Source: Phycisphaerales bacterium
Lineage (GTDB): Bacteria > Planctomycetota > Phycisphaerae > Phycisphaerales > SM1A02
Reading direction: 5' to 3'
Assembly: GCA_030748805.1 (NCBI GenBank)
Contig: JASMLG010000019.1
Span: 1-21,252 of the forward strand
Length of the DNA stretch: 21,252 nt
A model generated the notes under the pieces. It saw only the letters and a list, made by a program, of their open reading frames with translations. It ran no database searches and had not been told where the DNA came from. A program made the position numbers and the translations under genes. Of the stretch, positions 1 to 7,452 are shown one piece after another. How positions within the stretch are numbered: position 1 is the first letter of the stretch; each line of letters begins with the position of its first letter.

Positions 1-1
1 T

Positions 2-1573
2 GGTAACGTGCCAACGCAACTTGTCGACGGTCTTCCGTTTGCTTCTTGGTACACCGGTGATGACTTTCCGGGACTCCATCATCCAATGCCAAACCCAAAC
101 TGTTTTGATGGAACTCCCCCGCCAATAAGCGAAGAAATTGATGTTGCTGTTGTTGGAGGTGGAATCTCGGGATTAACTTCTGCGTATCTACTTCGTCAGC
201 ACAACCCTGTTATTTTTGAAATGCACAATCAGTTCGGAGGAGCTGCCCGAGGTGAACAATGGAAAGGAGTCCCCTACTCCCTTGGTAACGCTTATGTTAT
301 CACGCCAGATTCGGGAACTTTTTTAGAAGACATCTATCAAGAACTAGGCATGAACGAAGTTGTTCGTGTTGATTCAAGCCAAAGTCCAGTTGAATTAGAA
401 GGGAAAGTACTTGAAGGTTTTTTTGATGGACAAGGTGTTGACTTTAATACGGCTCTTGCAATAGCAAAGTACCGAAAAATTGTTACACAGATGGCAAACA
501 TCGATTACCCAGTCATACCACTTATCGGTGGCAGCGAAGATGATTGGGTATATGAACTCGATCAAAAAACTTTGAAGCAAGACATTCAAGATCGCATGGG
601 GATGCCAATTCCTGATGTGCTTGCTGCTGCTATTCAGTCATATTGTTACTCTTCATTTGCCGCTGGCTGGGAAGAAATTTCTGCAGCAGGCGGTTGGAAC
701 TTTTTAGCCGCCGAAGAATTCGGGCGCTGGGTTTGTCCTGGCGGTAACAGTTTTATGGCTCAAAAAATGTGGGAAGCGCTTAAACAACTCGATGACAACG
801 TGCCAGAGCCATGCCGACCGTACCACATACGTGGTGGATGCCGAGTTGTTGATGTGCGACCTGTTTCAGGACCGGGAAACAAATCGCAAGTTACTTGGGT
901 AGGAACCGATGGAAGATGCCGCGCCTTGCTCGCGAAAAAAGTTGTGATGGCGTGTCCAAAGTTCATTTGCAAAGGCATCATTAATGGACTTATTGTTGAG
1001 GATGTTGCAAAGTATGACGCGATGGATTCACTTGAATACCGTGGTTATCTTGTTGCAAACGTTCTTCTCGATGCACCAGTTAAACTTGACTTTTATGACA
1101 TCTTCCTTCTTGGTGATGGTATCTATCCAATGGACCAAAGTGCTGCTGAAGACGATCGTTTTGTTTGTGATGTAGTGGATGGTAATTACGCAGCTGGCTC
1201 ACTTCAACACGGAATGAGCAATGCGCTAACTTTGTACTGGCCGTTGCCATTTGATTTTGGTCGTTGGACTTTGCTTCATGAAGCGAACTGGAATAATTAT
1301 TCCAAGATGCTTGCCCCGCAAGTACGCAAAATACTTAAGTTGCTAGACATTCCAGATACAAAGGTGAAACAAGTACGCATGACACGGTGGGGACACGCAA
1401 TGCCAATTCATGCGCAGGGATTAATTGCAAATGGAACCTGCGAAGAAGTGCGTAGGCCAACGATGGACGATCGCCTGTTCTTTGTGCAGCAAGATAACTG
1501 GGCGCTTCCAGCTGTTGAAAACTGTTTGCTTGATGCAAAGACGTATACCGACATTATTAGCGATCAGTTGTAG
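2..1573 (+). CDS. FAD/NAD(P)-binding amine-oxidase-like oxidoreductase (5' partial)
   Basis: The reading frame is open to the window edge; a GTG at 8 is the first possible start, but the true N-terminus probably lies outside. Counting from that GTG, a Rossmann dinucleotide-binding motif (VVGGGISG) sits at residues 48-55. It is followed by an acidic strand end and a GGAARGE segment at 77-83, as in flavin-containing amine oxidases and protoporphyrinogen-oxidase-like proteins. The C-terminal part (WGHAMPIHAQG, residues near 460-470) also fits the FAD-clasping end of that superfamily. The substrate cannot be told. In other planctomycetes I recall similar proteins carrying a Tat signal, which would lie upstream here. 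The gene ends just before a hairpin and converges with the beta-helix gene. Family-level call is secure; the specific reaction is unknown. Confidence 0.75.
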   Translation, partial: GNVPTQLVDGLPFASWYTGDDFPGLHHPMPNPNCFDGTPPPISEEIDVAVVGGGISGLTSAYLLRQHNPVIFEMHNQFGGAARGEQWKGVPYSLGNAYVITPDSGTFLEDIYQELGMNEVVRVDSSQSPVELEGKVLEGFFDGQGVDFNTALAIAKYRKIVTQMANIDYPVIPLIGGSEDDWVYELDQKTLKQDIQDRMGMPIPDVLAAAIQSYCYSSFAAGWEEISAAGGWNFLAAEEFGRWVCPGGNSFMAQKMWEALKQLDDNVPEPCRPYHIRGGCRVVDVRPVSGPGNKSQVTWVGTDGRCRALLAKKVVMACPKFICKGIINGLIVEDVAKYDAMDSLEYRGYLVANVLLDAPVKLDFYDIFLLGDGIYPMDQSAAEDDRFVCDVVDGNYAAGSLQHGMSNALTLYWPLPFDFGRWTLLHEANWNNYSKMLAPQVRKILKLLDIPDTKVKQVRMTRWGHAMPIHAQGLIANGTCEEVRRPTMDDRLFFVQQDNWALPAVENCLLDAKTYTDIISDQL

Positions 1574-1603
1574 CAAAAACAATCACGCGGGAATGTTTAA
1601 GTT

Positions 1604-1634
1604 CAATTAATTCGGCTCTGAACCGAATTAATTG
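1604..1634. terminator. Perfect 12-bp hairpin between convergent genes
   Basis: CAATTAATTCGG at 1604-1615 pairs perfectly with CCGAATTAATTG at 1623-1634 around a 7-nt loop. It lies 30 nt after the oxidoreductase stop and 10 nt beyond the beta-helix stop on the other strand. On the + strand it is followed by a T-rich stretch (1635-1650), so it fits an intrinsic terminator best in that direction, with possible bidirectional use. Its AATTAATT arms resemble those at 6921-7012. Confidence 0.6.
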
Positions 1635-1644
1635 TTTGTGGTTT

Positions 1645-2586
1645 TTATTGGCAAGCACCCCAAGAACCAACAACGATAAGTAAATCATTTACATCAACGC
1701 CGCCTTCGCCAGTAATATCCTGAACACAAGCACAAGCACCCCAAGCATCGATAATCTCTAACAAATCCATGACATCAACAAACCCGTCACGCGTGATATC
1801 TGCTTCGCAAACTTCACATACCTCGTTACCGCCGTTGTCGTTCCAGCCGCCAACAATATGTTCTGGAACATTCCAACAAATTGTCGTCCCTGTTACGTTC
1901 GGAGAGGAACAATCGCATCCCACATAAATTGCTCCTGCTTGAAAATAAGCACCGTTAGAAACAAGTTCGCAATCTACAATCAATGGAACACTGTCAAGTG
2001 CGTAATCCATAGCGCCGCCAAACTGTGCAAAGTTATTATTAAAAGTACAACTTTCAATAATTGGCTCACTCCAATCGTGGCTGCGCATCCCCCCGCCATT
2101 GTAAGTTGCAGTATTGCCTTCAAAATGACAGTTAATGAGATGAGGACTACTTTGTAAATTGTGAAGTCCCCCGCCCCACTCTGCTGTATTGTTGACGATT
2201 GCGCAATTTTCTATTATTGGGTTGCTTCCGTGCAAAAAGATGCCGCCACCAAACCTACCACCTTCATGCAAAGCACCTATACCGCCTGTTAAGGTAAAAC
2301 CGCGAAGAACGGTTTTATTTGTTTCGCCCATGGTGAACATCACGCAAGTTGAAAGTCCTTGAGCATCAATAATAGTTGAATCACGACCTTTTGTTGAGGC
2401 GACAGTAATCGCTTTGCCACGAAGGTTAACTGTTTCGTTATACACACCGGGAGCAACAAGTACAGTGTCCCCGTCACTTGCAACGTTTATCGCTGCACTA
2501 ATAGTTGGCATTTCCTTTGGTACAAAGATAGTACCTGCATACACACTTCCCGTACAAAGTAAAAACGTGCAAACAATTTGCTTCAT
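1645..2586 (-). CDS. Secreted right-handed beta-helix protein with C-terminal dockerin-like repeats
   Basis: The 313-aa product starts with a signal peptide (MKQIVCTFLLCTGSVYA). Residues 20-100 match the opening of parallel beta-helix proteins (PTISAAINVASDGDTVLVAPG, then YNETVNL and RGFTLTGG). Asn/Gly-rich coils follow at 110-245 (NPIIENC, PHLINCHFEGNTA, PIIESCTFNNN), each one strand turn. The C-terminus (261-313) holds two Ca-loop repeats, D263-ITRDGFVDVMDLL and D290-ITGEGGVDVNDLL, each ending in WGAC, like type I dockerin in Phycisphaerae. No pectate-lyase catalytic set is recognisable, so it may be a structural or adhesin-like surface protein. The start follows a TAATAT box by 7 nt, without Shine-Dalgarno. 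It lies 33 nt downstream of the C25 peptidase gene, also exported and dockerin-bearing. Confidence 0.8.
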   Translation of the reverse strand: MKQIVCTFLLCTGSVYAGTIFVPKEMPTISAAINVASDGDTVLVAPGVYNETVNLRGKAITVASTKGRDSTIIDAQGLSTCVMFTMGETNKTVLRGFTLTGGIGALHEGGRFGGGIFLHGSNPIIENCAIVNNTAEWGGGLHNLQSSPHLINCHFEGNTATYNGGGMRSHDWSEPIIESCTFNNNFAQFGGAMDYALDSVPLIVDCELVSNGAYFQAGAIYVGCDCSSPNVTGTTICWNVPEHIVGGWNDNGGNEVCEVCEADITRDGFVDVMDLLEIIDAWGACACVQDITGEGGVDVNDLLIVVGSWGACQ

Positions 2587-2593
2587 AGCATAA

Positions 2594-2623
2594 ATATTAC
2601 CATTAAATAGAAATCGTGGTTAA
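2594..2623 (-). promoter_or_regulatory. Promoter of the beta-helix gene, predicted leaderless
   Basis: On the minus strand an extended -10 (TGG then TAATAT, box at 2594-2599) ends 7 nt before the ATG. A TTAACC-like -35 lies 18 nt further up (2618-2623) and overlaps the stop codon of the peptidase gene. Transcription would begin at or next to the ATG. Confidence 0.45.
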
Positions 2624-5190
2624 TTAATCGTAAGCGTACCTGTTCCTGTTGCTTCTTGCCATCCACCGATGCGTATGTAATAGGTATTACCAGCTTCAAC
2701 TGTATAGTCAATTTCGGAATGGTAGATCTGGCATCCAGTATCGGTATAGCCATCGCCATTGCATGCAACTTGATTATCGCAAGAGCCCTCATAAAGAGCC
2801 ATTGAAGTATCGTAACTTGTGCTATCACAAGTGGTGAAGTGGACAGAACCAGACGCCGTTGGTGTGTAGAGGAACCAGATGTCTGGTGAATTACCCCAAT
2901 CAAGATACGTGCCAGAGCACTGTGCATCATTTGGTGGATTGTCACTTGGGGTAGCGGTTAACGTTTCAAATTCGTTTGCTCCATTTTGCGCAATTAGTGG
3001 ACCTGAACACTCATCGCCAGCACCAGCAATTGGACATTCGGTTGATTCGCAGTTACTACCATCTCCTTGGAAGCCGCCGCCTAAATTGACGCACTCACTT
3101 GGCATGACAAATACGCAAGAGCCGTCATCGATACAGCATGCGCCGGGAGCAGGACATCCTGAAAAATCACAGGTCGAATTATCACCCTTGTAATCACCGC
3201 CCGCTTCTAAACAGTCGACTTCAGTTTCGGCTTCTAAGCAGCCACCTTCTGGCAAGCAGCAAGCGCCAACTGGTGTACAGTCATTGCCCCAAGCATCGAC
3301 AACAGATAAAAGATCGCTAACTCCAACGCAGCAATCTCCATCTACGTCGCCGGCAGGTTTAAATGTGCCGTCTCCGCAATTTGTGAATGTGTCGATAACC
3401 GCAAGAAGGTCAACAACATCGACAGAATAATTTTCATCAATATCTTGTGGACAGAAACCAACAGGAGCATCGCATGGATCCGCTGGTTCAGTGGTTCCCA
3501 CTACACAGAGCGTTGGGTCACCAAACACAATCCATGTATCCATCATTTCTTCTCCGCCGGTTCCGTACTCATCAATCATTAGACAAGAACCAGCCATGCA
3601 TAGTACGCCGCACTTAGTGTATGACTCTGCAACGAGAAGATCAACAATTTCATCTTGGGCGCTCATTGGCGGCGCCCATGATTGATTAACAGAAGACATG
3701 TAAGCAAGAATTGCTCCAGATGGCTGTCCATTATGGGTTGCTCTTAACCATGATTCAGCAAAACAAGTTGGGCCATGGTATTCACCGTTTACACAAGCAA
3801 CCGAAACAATCCAAGGTAGTGAGCCATTGTTTGTAAGTGCATCGACGTGAGAACTACTAAAGCCAGTCGTAGACCACGCATTGGTTGAACCGTGGCCAGT
3901 GTAATTCATTAAGCCACGTCCTTCGTTTACTGCATTTGTAACCATTGTAGAAGTTGCGCCATTTGTATCGTAAAACTGGTCTACTTCTGTATAGCCATAA
4001 TTAAGTAGGTCAAGACGGATGTTGTCTTCATGTTCAAAATCGGATTCGCCATCATCGCCTATACCACTTCCTTCGGCTGAAGCAAGACCAGTTGCTTTTT
4101 TGTACCAAGCTTGCTGGGTTGATTGCCCCGTCTCAAATTCGATAGTTCTTTGTACTTGAGTGTCAACGTGGGAACCGTTTTCTGCTGAAAACCTTCCGAC
4201 GATGACTTCTGGGTAGTGGTCGTTTCCTGATATTTGTCCGTACATAGGATCCCCAGCACCGCTTTCGAAGGAAGCAACAGGGTAATCGATTTGGAAAGCA
4301 TCGCCAACAAGAAGGACAAACCCAAGGTCACTGGAGTTATATACATTTTCTATGTACTCATCGATTGCAGCATCGTTGTTGCCAATTGAAGAGACAGGTA
4401 CGACTGTCGTATTAATTCCAATCGAGTTTTTGTGATCAACATACGGTTGAATATTTCCAAGGAAATCATCGTAGCAAATTACTAGCAGATCACCGTCATC
4501 TGAAAGAGGGTCGTATCTTAAATCACCATCATAGTTTAAAAAGTGACGTTCAAGTAATGCAGAATAAGATGAGCCAATGCTATGTTTAAGTGCACTTTGG
4601 TTAATTGTGTTTACCCCACCTTGATTTGCAACGTAGACAGTTACTGTTAGTGAGTCAATTACTCTAAGTGTTTTTTGTACAGGGTTGTACTGGAACGGGT
4701 AAACGTCAACAACAAGTCCGCGTACATCCCTGATGATATGTGGCTTCCTAAGTGAAGCACTATTTGTGGGCCAAAATGTATCTTGTTTATATATTGGAGC
4801 AAAGGTAAATGGAACCGTCGCAGGGTCGACATTGCGAATGAGATTGCCTTTGCTTGGCGCGATTTGAATGTCAGCAACATTGTGCCATCTAGAATCAATT
4901 ATTTCTACTTTCATCTGACCAGTGTCTGGTATAACAATTGCTCTTGAAACATCTGGAAGTGCTGGAAAACCTGCTTGCAGCGTATGGTTTTCGCCTTCAA
5001 GTTCTGGTTGATGGTAGATACGACCGTTCACTTCTATTTCGTTTAACTTGTACGCAGGAAAATTGTATTGAAGTGTGATGGCGGTTCCGGTGTCTTCTAT
5101 AACACGGACATCCATCCTTTCTGCCATTACAGTTGTTGAAAGGAATGCGAGTGAACAAGTTGCAAAATTCAATAAAGCAGTAAATCTCAT
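2620..5190 (-). CDS. Secreted gingipain-type cysteine peptidase (C25) with internal dockerin and C-terminal PPC-like domain
   Basis: From the ATG at 5190 the product has 856 residues. A signal peptide (MRFTALLNFATCSLAFLSTTVMA) is followed by a gingipain propeptide-like region (about 25-215) and a C25 catalytic domain (about 225-560). The catalytic His433 lies in NYTGHGST and Cys466 in SVACVNG, the spacing expected of the gingipain His-Cys pair. A dockerin-like pair (about 580-635, DLLAVIDTF and DLLSVVDAWG) follows, then two Cys-rich GACC repeats (641-719) and a C-terminal beta-sandwich resembling PPC/bacterial pre-peptidase C-terminal domains. An in-frame TTG at 5202 is possible, but the ATG has GGAG 6 nt upstream and is preferred. 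Substrate specificity cannot be read. It has its own upstream promoter. Confidence 0.85.
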   Translation of the reverse strand: MRFTALLNFATCSLAFLSTTVMAERMDVRVIEDTGTAITLQYNFPAYKLNEIEVNGRIYHQPELEGENHTLQAGFPALPDVSRAIVIPDTGQMKVEIIDSRWHNVADIQIAPSKGNLIRNVDPATVPFTFAPIYKQDTFWPTNSASLRKPHIIRDVRGLVVDVYPFQYNPVQKTLRVIDSLTVTVYVANQGGVNTINQSALKHSIGSSYSALLERHFLNYDGDLRYDPLSDDGDLLVICYDDFLGNIQPYVDHKNSIGINTTVVPVSSIGNNDAAIDEYIENVYNSSDLGFVLLVGDAFQIDYPVASFESGAGDPMYGQISGNDHYPEVIVGRFSAENGSHVDTQVQRTIEFETGQSTQQAWYKKATGLASAEGSGIGDDGESDFEHEDNIRLDLLNYGYTEVDQFYDTNGATSTMVTNAVNEGRGLMNYTGHGSTNAWSTTGFSSSHVDALTNNGSLPWIVSVACVNGEYHGPTCFAESWLRATHNGQPSGAILAYMSSVNQSWAPPMSAQDEIVDLLVAESYTKCGVLCMAGSCLMIDEYGTGGEEMMDTWIVFGDPTLCVVGTTEPADPCDAPVGFCPQDIDENYSVDVVDLLAVIDTFTNCGDGTFKPAGDVDGDCCVGVSDLLSVVDAWGNDCTPVGACCLPEGGCLEAETEVDCLEAGGDYKGDNSTCDFSGCPAPGACCIDDGSCVFVMPSECVNLGGGFQGDGSNCESTECPIAGAGDECSGPLIAQNGANEFETLTATPSDNPPNDAQCSGTYLDWGNSPDIWFLYTPTASGSVHFTTCDSTSYDTSMALYEGSCDNQVACNGDGYTDTGCQIYHSEIDYTVEAGNTYYIRIGGWQEATGTGTLTIN
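3034..3270 (-). repeat. Two Cys-rich GACC repeats inside the C25 peptidase
   Basis: Two tandem units of about 38 residues share the pattern GACC..(D/E)G.C....E..C...GG.(Y/F).GD.S.C....C. They sit between the dockerin-like pair and the C-terminal beta-sandwich, and probably form small disulfide-bonded linker modules. Similar repeats are typical of Phycisphaerae exported proteins as I remember them. Confidence 0.65.
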
Positions 5191-5236
5191 ATCTGTCTCC
5201 AAACAGTTGTTTTCTGATGTCTTCTAGTAAAATTCC

Positions 5237-5264
5237 AATATAGCACTTGAAGGGCAATTAACAA
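5237..5264 (-). promoter_or_regulatory. Sigma-70-like promoter of the C25 peptidase gene
   Basis: On the minus strand TTGTTA (5259-5264) is separated by 16 nt from an extended -10, TGC-TATATT (box 5237-5242). This predicts a leader of about 40 nt ending in a GGAG Shine-Dalgarno at 5197-5200. It is one of the few genes here with a conventional leader. Confidence 0.55.
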
Positions 5265-5316
5265 AGGTTTATTCGAGTAATTGTCAGGTAAAGTTGCATT
5301 TAAACTGCTTAAACTG

Positions 5317-6393
5317 TCATAATAAACTGGAAATAATGGAGTCAATGCGTTTTGTGGCGGGCTCAGCTTGTGCCATGGTGAGGTGGTTTTTGATTTGATT
5401 TAAGATTTCAGCGGATGGAATCTTCTTGGCGTGTGTTGCTGGGGTAAGCCCCCTTGCGCAAGCAGGAAGAAGTTCTTTATAACTGAGTTCATCTGGTAGC
5501 CAAGGTAAGCAGCCGGCAAAGAGGGCTTCGACAACAGCAATACCGTAGAACTCGTGTTTTGCTGTAGAAAGTACCCAATCTGCTTTGTGGAGCCACTTCC
5601 AATACTCCCCTTTTGACTCGACATGCCCAATGTGTTCGATGTTGTCTTTGAATTCAGAACTGAACTGCGTTAATGCCGGTGGCACTTCTTTGAATTGCTC
5701 GCCAAGAATAATCCAGCGCAAGTTAAGTGCTTGAGTATGCTTTCTTGCAAGAGTAAGCAGTTGTTCGGGACCTTTGTCGTGTTCCCAGCGGTGTGGCCAT
5801 ACAATTTTGACAGGCCTGCTACGTCCTTCGTTATCGGAGTTATGTAAAACTCTCGATTCGACCAATTCATCTGGTGGATGTTCTACTGGCACCCATGCGA
5901 CAGTTGAATTAGCGCGAATTCGCTCCCCGATGTTGTCAATCGTTTTGTCCCATGACTTTTCAAACAACCTTTCTATCCCAGAAATAAACGAATCAAGGTT
6001 CCACTTGCTGTTGAAGATCGTGAGGTCCGCAGTTAGCACGCTTTGCAAATTGGTAAATGCAAACGATGCATCCCGAGCGTCTTTTGTTGGGTATGCAACT
6101 TGGTTTTCATGCATATAAAGAACCAGAGGAATGCCCCGCCAATTTGGTGGTAAAGCACTGCGAAGCGCTGCGACATCAGTTAGCGATGTGCAAAATAGAA
6201 TGTCTGGCTTGCTTATCCCCTGTTGTTTTGCTTCATCCACCATCTCCAAAGCACTAACTGCCATGCGCCACTTCCAAGAGCGAGGTGGTCTAGTTATCCA
6301 CGACCATTCGTGCGAAGAGCGCTTTGTGATGGTTTCTCTAAACTGTTTATGCGAACCGCCATCAAACGATTCAAATGCGAGAATGGATGCCAT
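5317..6393 (-). CDS. tRNA-queuosine alpha-mannosyltransferase-like glycosyltransferase (DUF3524/QTMAN family)
   Basis: The 358-aa protein carries family hallmarks: GGSHKQ at 12-17 after an acidic strand, RPPRSWKWRM at 35-44, MHENQVAYP at 94-102, FAFTN at 111-115 with FNS at 127-129, and WPHRWEHDKGPE at 199-210. A GT-B donor-site motif (HEFYGIAVVEA, 280-290) completes it. These belong to the DUF3524 glycosyltransferases whose vertebrate member GTDC1/QTMAN adds mannose to queuosine at position 34 of tRNA-Asp. By homology it would glycosylate a queuosine-containing tRNA from GDP-mannose in the cytoplasm, but the bacterial role is inferred. No tgt or queuosine gene is in the window. It is divergent from the Fur-type gene with 22 bp between start codons. 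Confidence 0.8.
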   Translation of the reverse strand: MASILAFESFDGGSHKQFRETITKRSSHEWSWITRPPRSWKWRMAVSALEMVDEAKQQGISKPDILFCTSLTDVAALRSALPPNWRGIPLVLYMHENQVAYPTKDARDASFAFTNLQSVLTADLTIFNSKWNLDSFISGIERLFEKSWDKTIDNIGERIRANSTVAWVPVEHPPDELVESRVLHNSDNEGRSRPVKIVWPHRWEHDKGPEQLLTLARKHTQALNLRWIILGEQFKEVPPALTQFSSEFKDNIEHIGHVESKGEYWKWLHKADWVLSTAKHEFYGIAVVEALFAGCLPWLPDELSYKELLPACARGLTPATHAKKIPSAEILNQIKNHLTMAQAEPATKRIDSIISSLL

Positions 6394-6399
6394 CGGTAC

Positions 6400-6405
6400 A
6401 TGGTA
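6400..6405 (-). promoter_or_regulatory. -10-like box for the glycosyltransferase gene
   Basis: TACCAT on the minus strand ends 6 nt before the ATG at 6393. It overlaps the opposing -10 of the Fur-type gene (6404-6409) by two bases. No good -35 is visible, so the call rests on position and on the same pattern at other genes. Confidence 0.3.
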
Positions 6406-6409
6406 AGAT
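6401..6409 (+). promoter_or_regulatory. Extended -10 of the Fur-type gene, predicted leaderless
   Basis: TGG-TAAGAT ends 6 nt before the ATG at 6416, which places the expected transcription start on the start codon. There is no Shine-Dalgarno. Confidence 0.4.
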
Positions 6410-6415
6410 ACTTTT

Positions 6416-6856
6416 ATGAGTCAAGATGTTATGGCACCACTTTGTTCTGTCTTTCGGCGGTACTTACGGTCGCAAGATTTAAAGTACACCCCCGAAAGAG
6501 CGGACATATTAAATGCTATCATTGAGGAAGACGGTTTGTTTGAAGCCGAAACGTTGATGGATAGTATGCGCCTTGGTGGCTACAACGTTTCGAAAGCAAC
6601 GCTCTATCGCACGGTAAAATTGTTGCGCGAAGCAGGCATCATTCAAGAAGTGATGATTGACGGTAAGCAATCACATTATCAACTAATTTATGGACGCAAT
6701 CCAATCGATGCGATTGTCTGCATGCGTACTGGCAAACGCATCGAATTTTCATCAAGCGAACTTGTCGGTTGGCGTGATGCAATCTGCAAAGAACACGGCT
6801 GGGAACCAGTTGGGCACCGAGTCGTGATTTACGCTTTGTCGCCAGAAGCCGAGTGA
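6416..6856 (+). CDS. Fur-family transcriptional regulator lacking canonical metal ligands
   Basis: The 146-aa product has the Fur winged-helix DNA-binding domain (about 8-85: TPERADILNAI at 25-35, recognition helix SKATLYRTVKLLREAGII at 59-76). A dimerisation domain follows (about 86-142). Where Fur proteins carry HHDHxxCxxCGxxxEF, this one reads RNPIDAIVCMRTGKRIEF. The histidine cluster is gone and only the first Cys (C102) of the CxxC pair remains, the second being Thr105. There is no C-terminal CxxC. It probably no longer senses metal in the usual way, or uses a different site (H134 remains). Start ATG 6416 is favoured by the -10 box 6 nt upstream; ATG 6431 is the alternative. Targets are unknown. 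The divergent gene may be one. Confidence 0.8.
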   Translation: MSQDVMAPLCSVFRRYLRSQDLKYTPERADILNAIIEEDGLFEAETLMDSMRLGGYNVSKATLYRTVKLLREAGIIQEVMIDGKQSHYQLIYGRNPIDAIVCMRTGKRIEFSSSELVGWRDAICKEHGWEPVGHRVVIYALSPEAE

Positions 6857-6920
6857 TTTCTTAGATTTCTAATGACAGCCCCTTTCGCTCGCGGACTCTC
6901 TCTTTGTGACAGTCACGTCG

Positions 6921-6947
6921 AATTAATTAACCGCGGGTTAATTAATT
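6921..6947. repeat. 12-bp-stem palindrome, AATTAATTAACC arms
   Basis: AATTAATTAACC (6921-6932) pairs perfectly with GGTTAATTAATT (6936-6947) around a GCG loop. It is an inverted, near-identical copy of the element at 6987-7012. It could terminate transcription from both sides or be a genome-wide extragenic palindrome. Confidence 0.7.
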
Positions 6948-6986
6948 TACACTTTAATGGCGATTAATTACCTCGTAGCGTGCAAG

Positions 6987-7012
6987 AATTAATTGACCCG
7001 CGGTTAATTAAC
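6987..7012. repeat. Inverted copy of the AATTAATTAACC palindrome
   Basis: The reverse complement matches 6922-6947 at 24 of 26 positions, with 39 nt between the copies. Its own stem (6989-6998 with 7002-7011, CGC loop) has one G-T pair. The two copies can therefore fold separately or as one long hairpin. Confidence 0.7.
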
Positions 7013-7035
7013 GGTCGGATTTCTATGGACAGGCA

Positions 7036-7452
7036 CTAAGAGATGGATATTTCACGTGACTGAATGCCAAGATGAGTAATGTGAATAGAGGTAGCGTTGC
7101 TTTGAATAGCGTTTTTTATTCTTGATGCCCATTCAATAGCGATTATCGCGTTTTTATCTTGAAGCAATTCGTCCCAACCAATGGATTCAAGTTCGTCTTC
7201 TCCAGAAAGGCGGTACGCATCTATATGCACGAGTCGCTTATTGTTTGCAATATCGTACTCTTGCATAATCGCAAAGGTCGGACTACTTACTTGTCTTGGA
7301 TCCCCGCCTAGTCCTTCGCATAAACCCCGCGTAAAACACGTTTTCCCTGTACCTAGTTCGCCATCTAAAAGTATTACTGATGGGGGCGTTATATCTAGTG
7401 CAAATTGCTTTGCAAAGTCAATTGTTTCTTGTTCGCTTCTCGTCGTTGTCAT
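7036..7452 (-). CDS. tsaE: tRNA threonylcarbamoyladenosine biosynthesis ATPase TsaE
   Basis: The 138-aa product has the TsaE P-loop, GELGTGKT at 31-38, followed by TRGLCEGLG, SSPTF at 56-60 and HIDAYRL at 76-82 (Walker B-type acidic residue D78). An IEWASR segment at 106-111 matches the family's WxE/EW region. TsaE is the ATPase that works with TsaB-TsaD to make t6A37 in ANN-decoding tRNAs in the cytoplasm. Length is normal. A longer frame could begin at TTG 7470. The ATG at 7452 overlaps the thiL stop as ATGA, indicating translational coupling, and is preferred. It is the last gene of the waaA-thiL-tsaE operon and ends before the palindromic region. Confidence 0.93.
   Translation of the reverse strand: MTTTRSEQETIDFAKQFALDITPPSVILLDGELGTGKTCFTRGLCEGLGGDPRQVSSPTFAIMQEYDIANNKRLVHIDAYRLSGEDELESIGWDELLQDKNAIIAIEWASRIKNAIQSNATSIHITHLGIQSREISIS

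Larger units (their letters stand above)
6857..7035. other. Convergent intergenic region with two palindromes
   Basis: This is the longest gene-free stretch in the window. It separates the stops of the Fur-type gene and tsaE. It contains a small inverted repeat, GTGAC-A-GTCAC (6906-6916), the two AT-rich palindromes listed separately, and a third AATTA-type core at 6963-6970. I see no ORF, tRNA or conserved RNA. Confidence 0.6.

Noticed and set aside
2600..2640. TTAATTAA at the end of the C25 peptidase as another palindromic element
   Set aside because: Only the octamer is present, with no flanking GC stem, and it is explained by the terminal Ile-Asn-stop codons.
5774..6257. Overlapping ORFs antisense to the glycosyltransferase
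   Set aside because: Composition is that of an antisense shadow, and the minus-strand gene has all family motifs.
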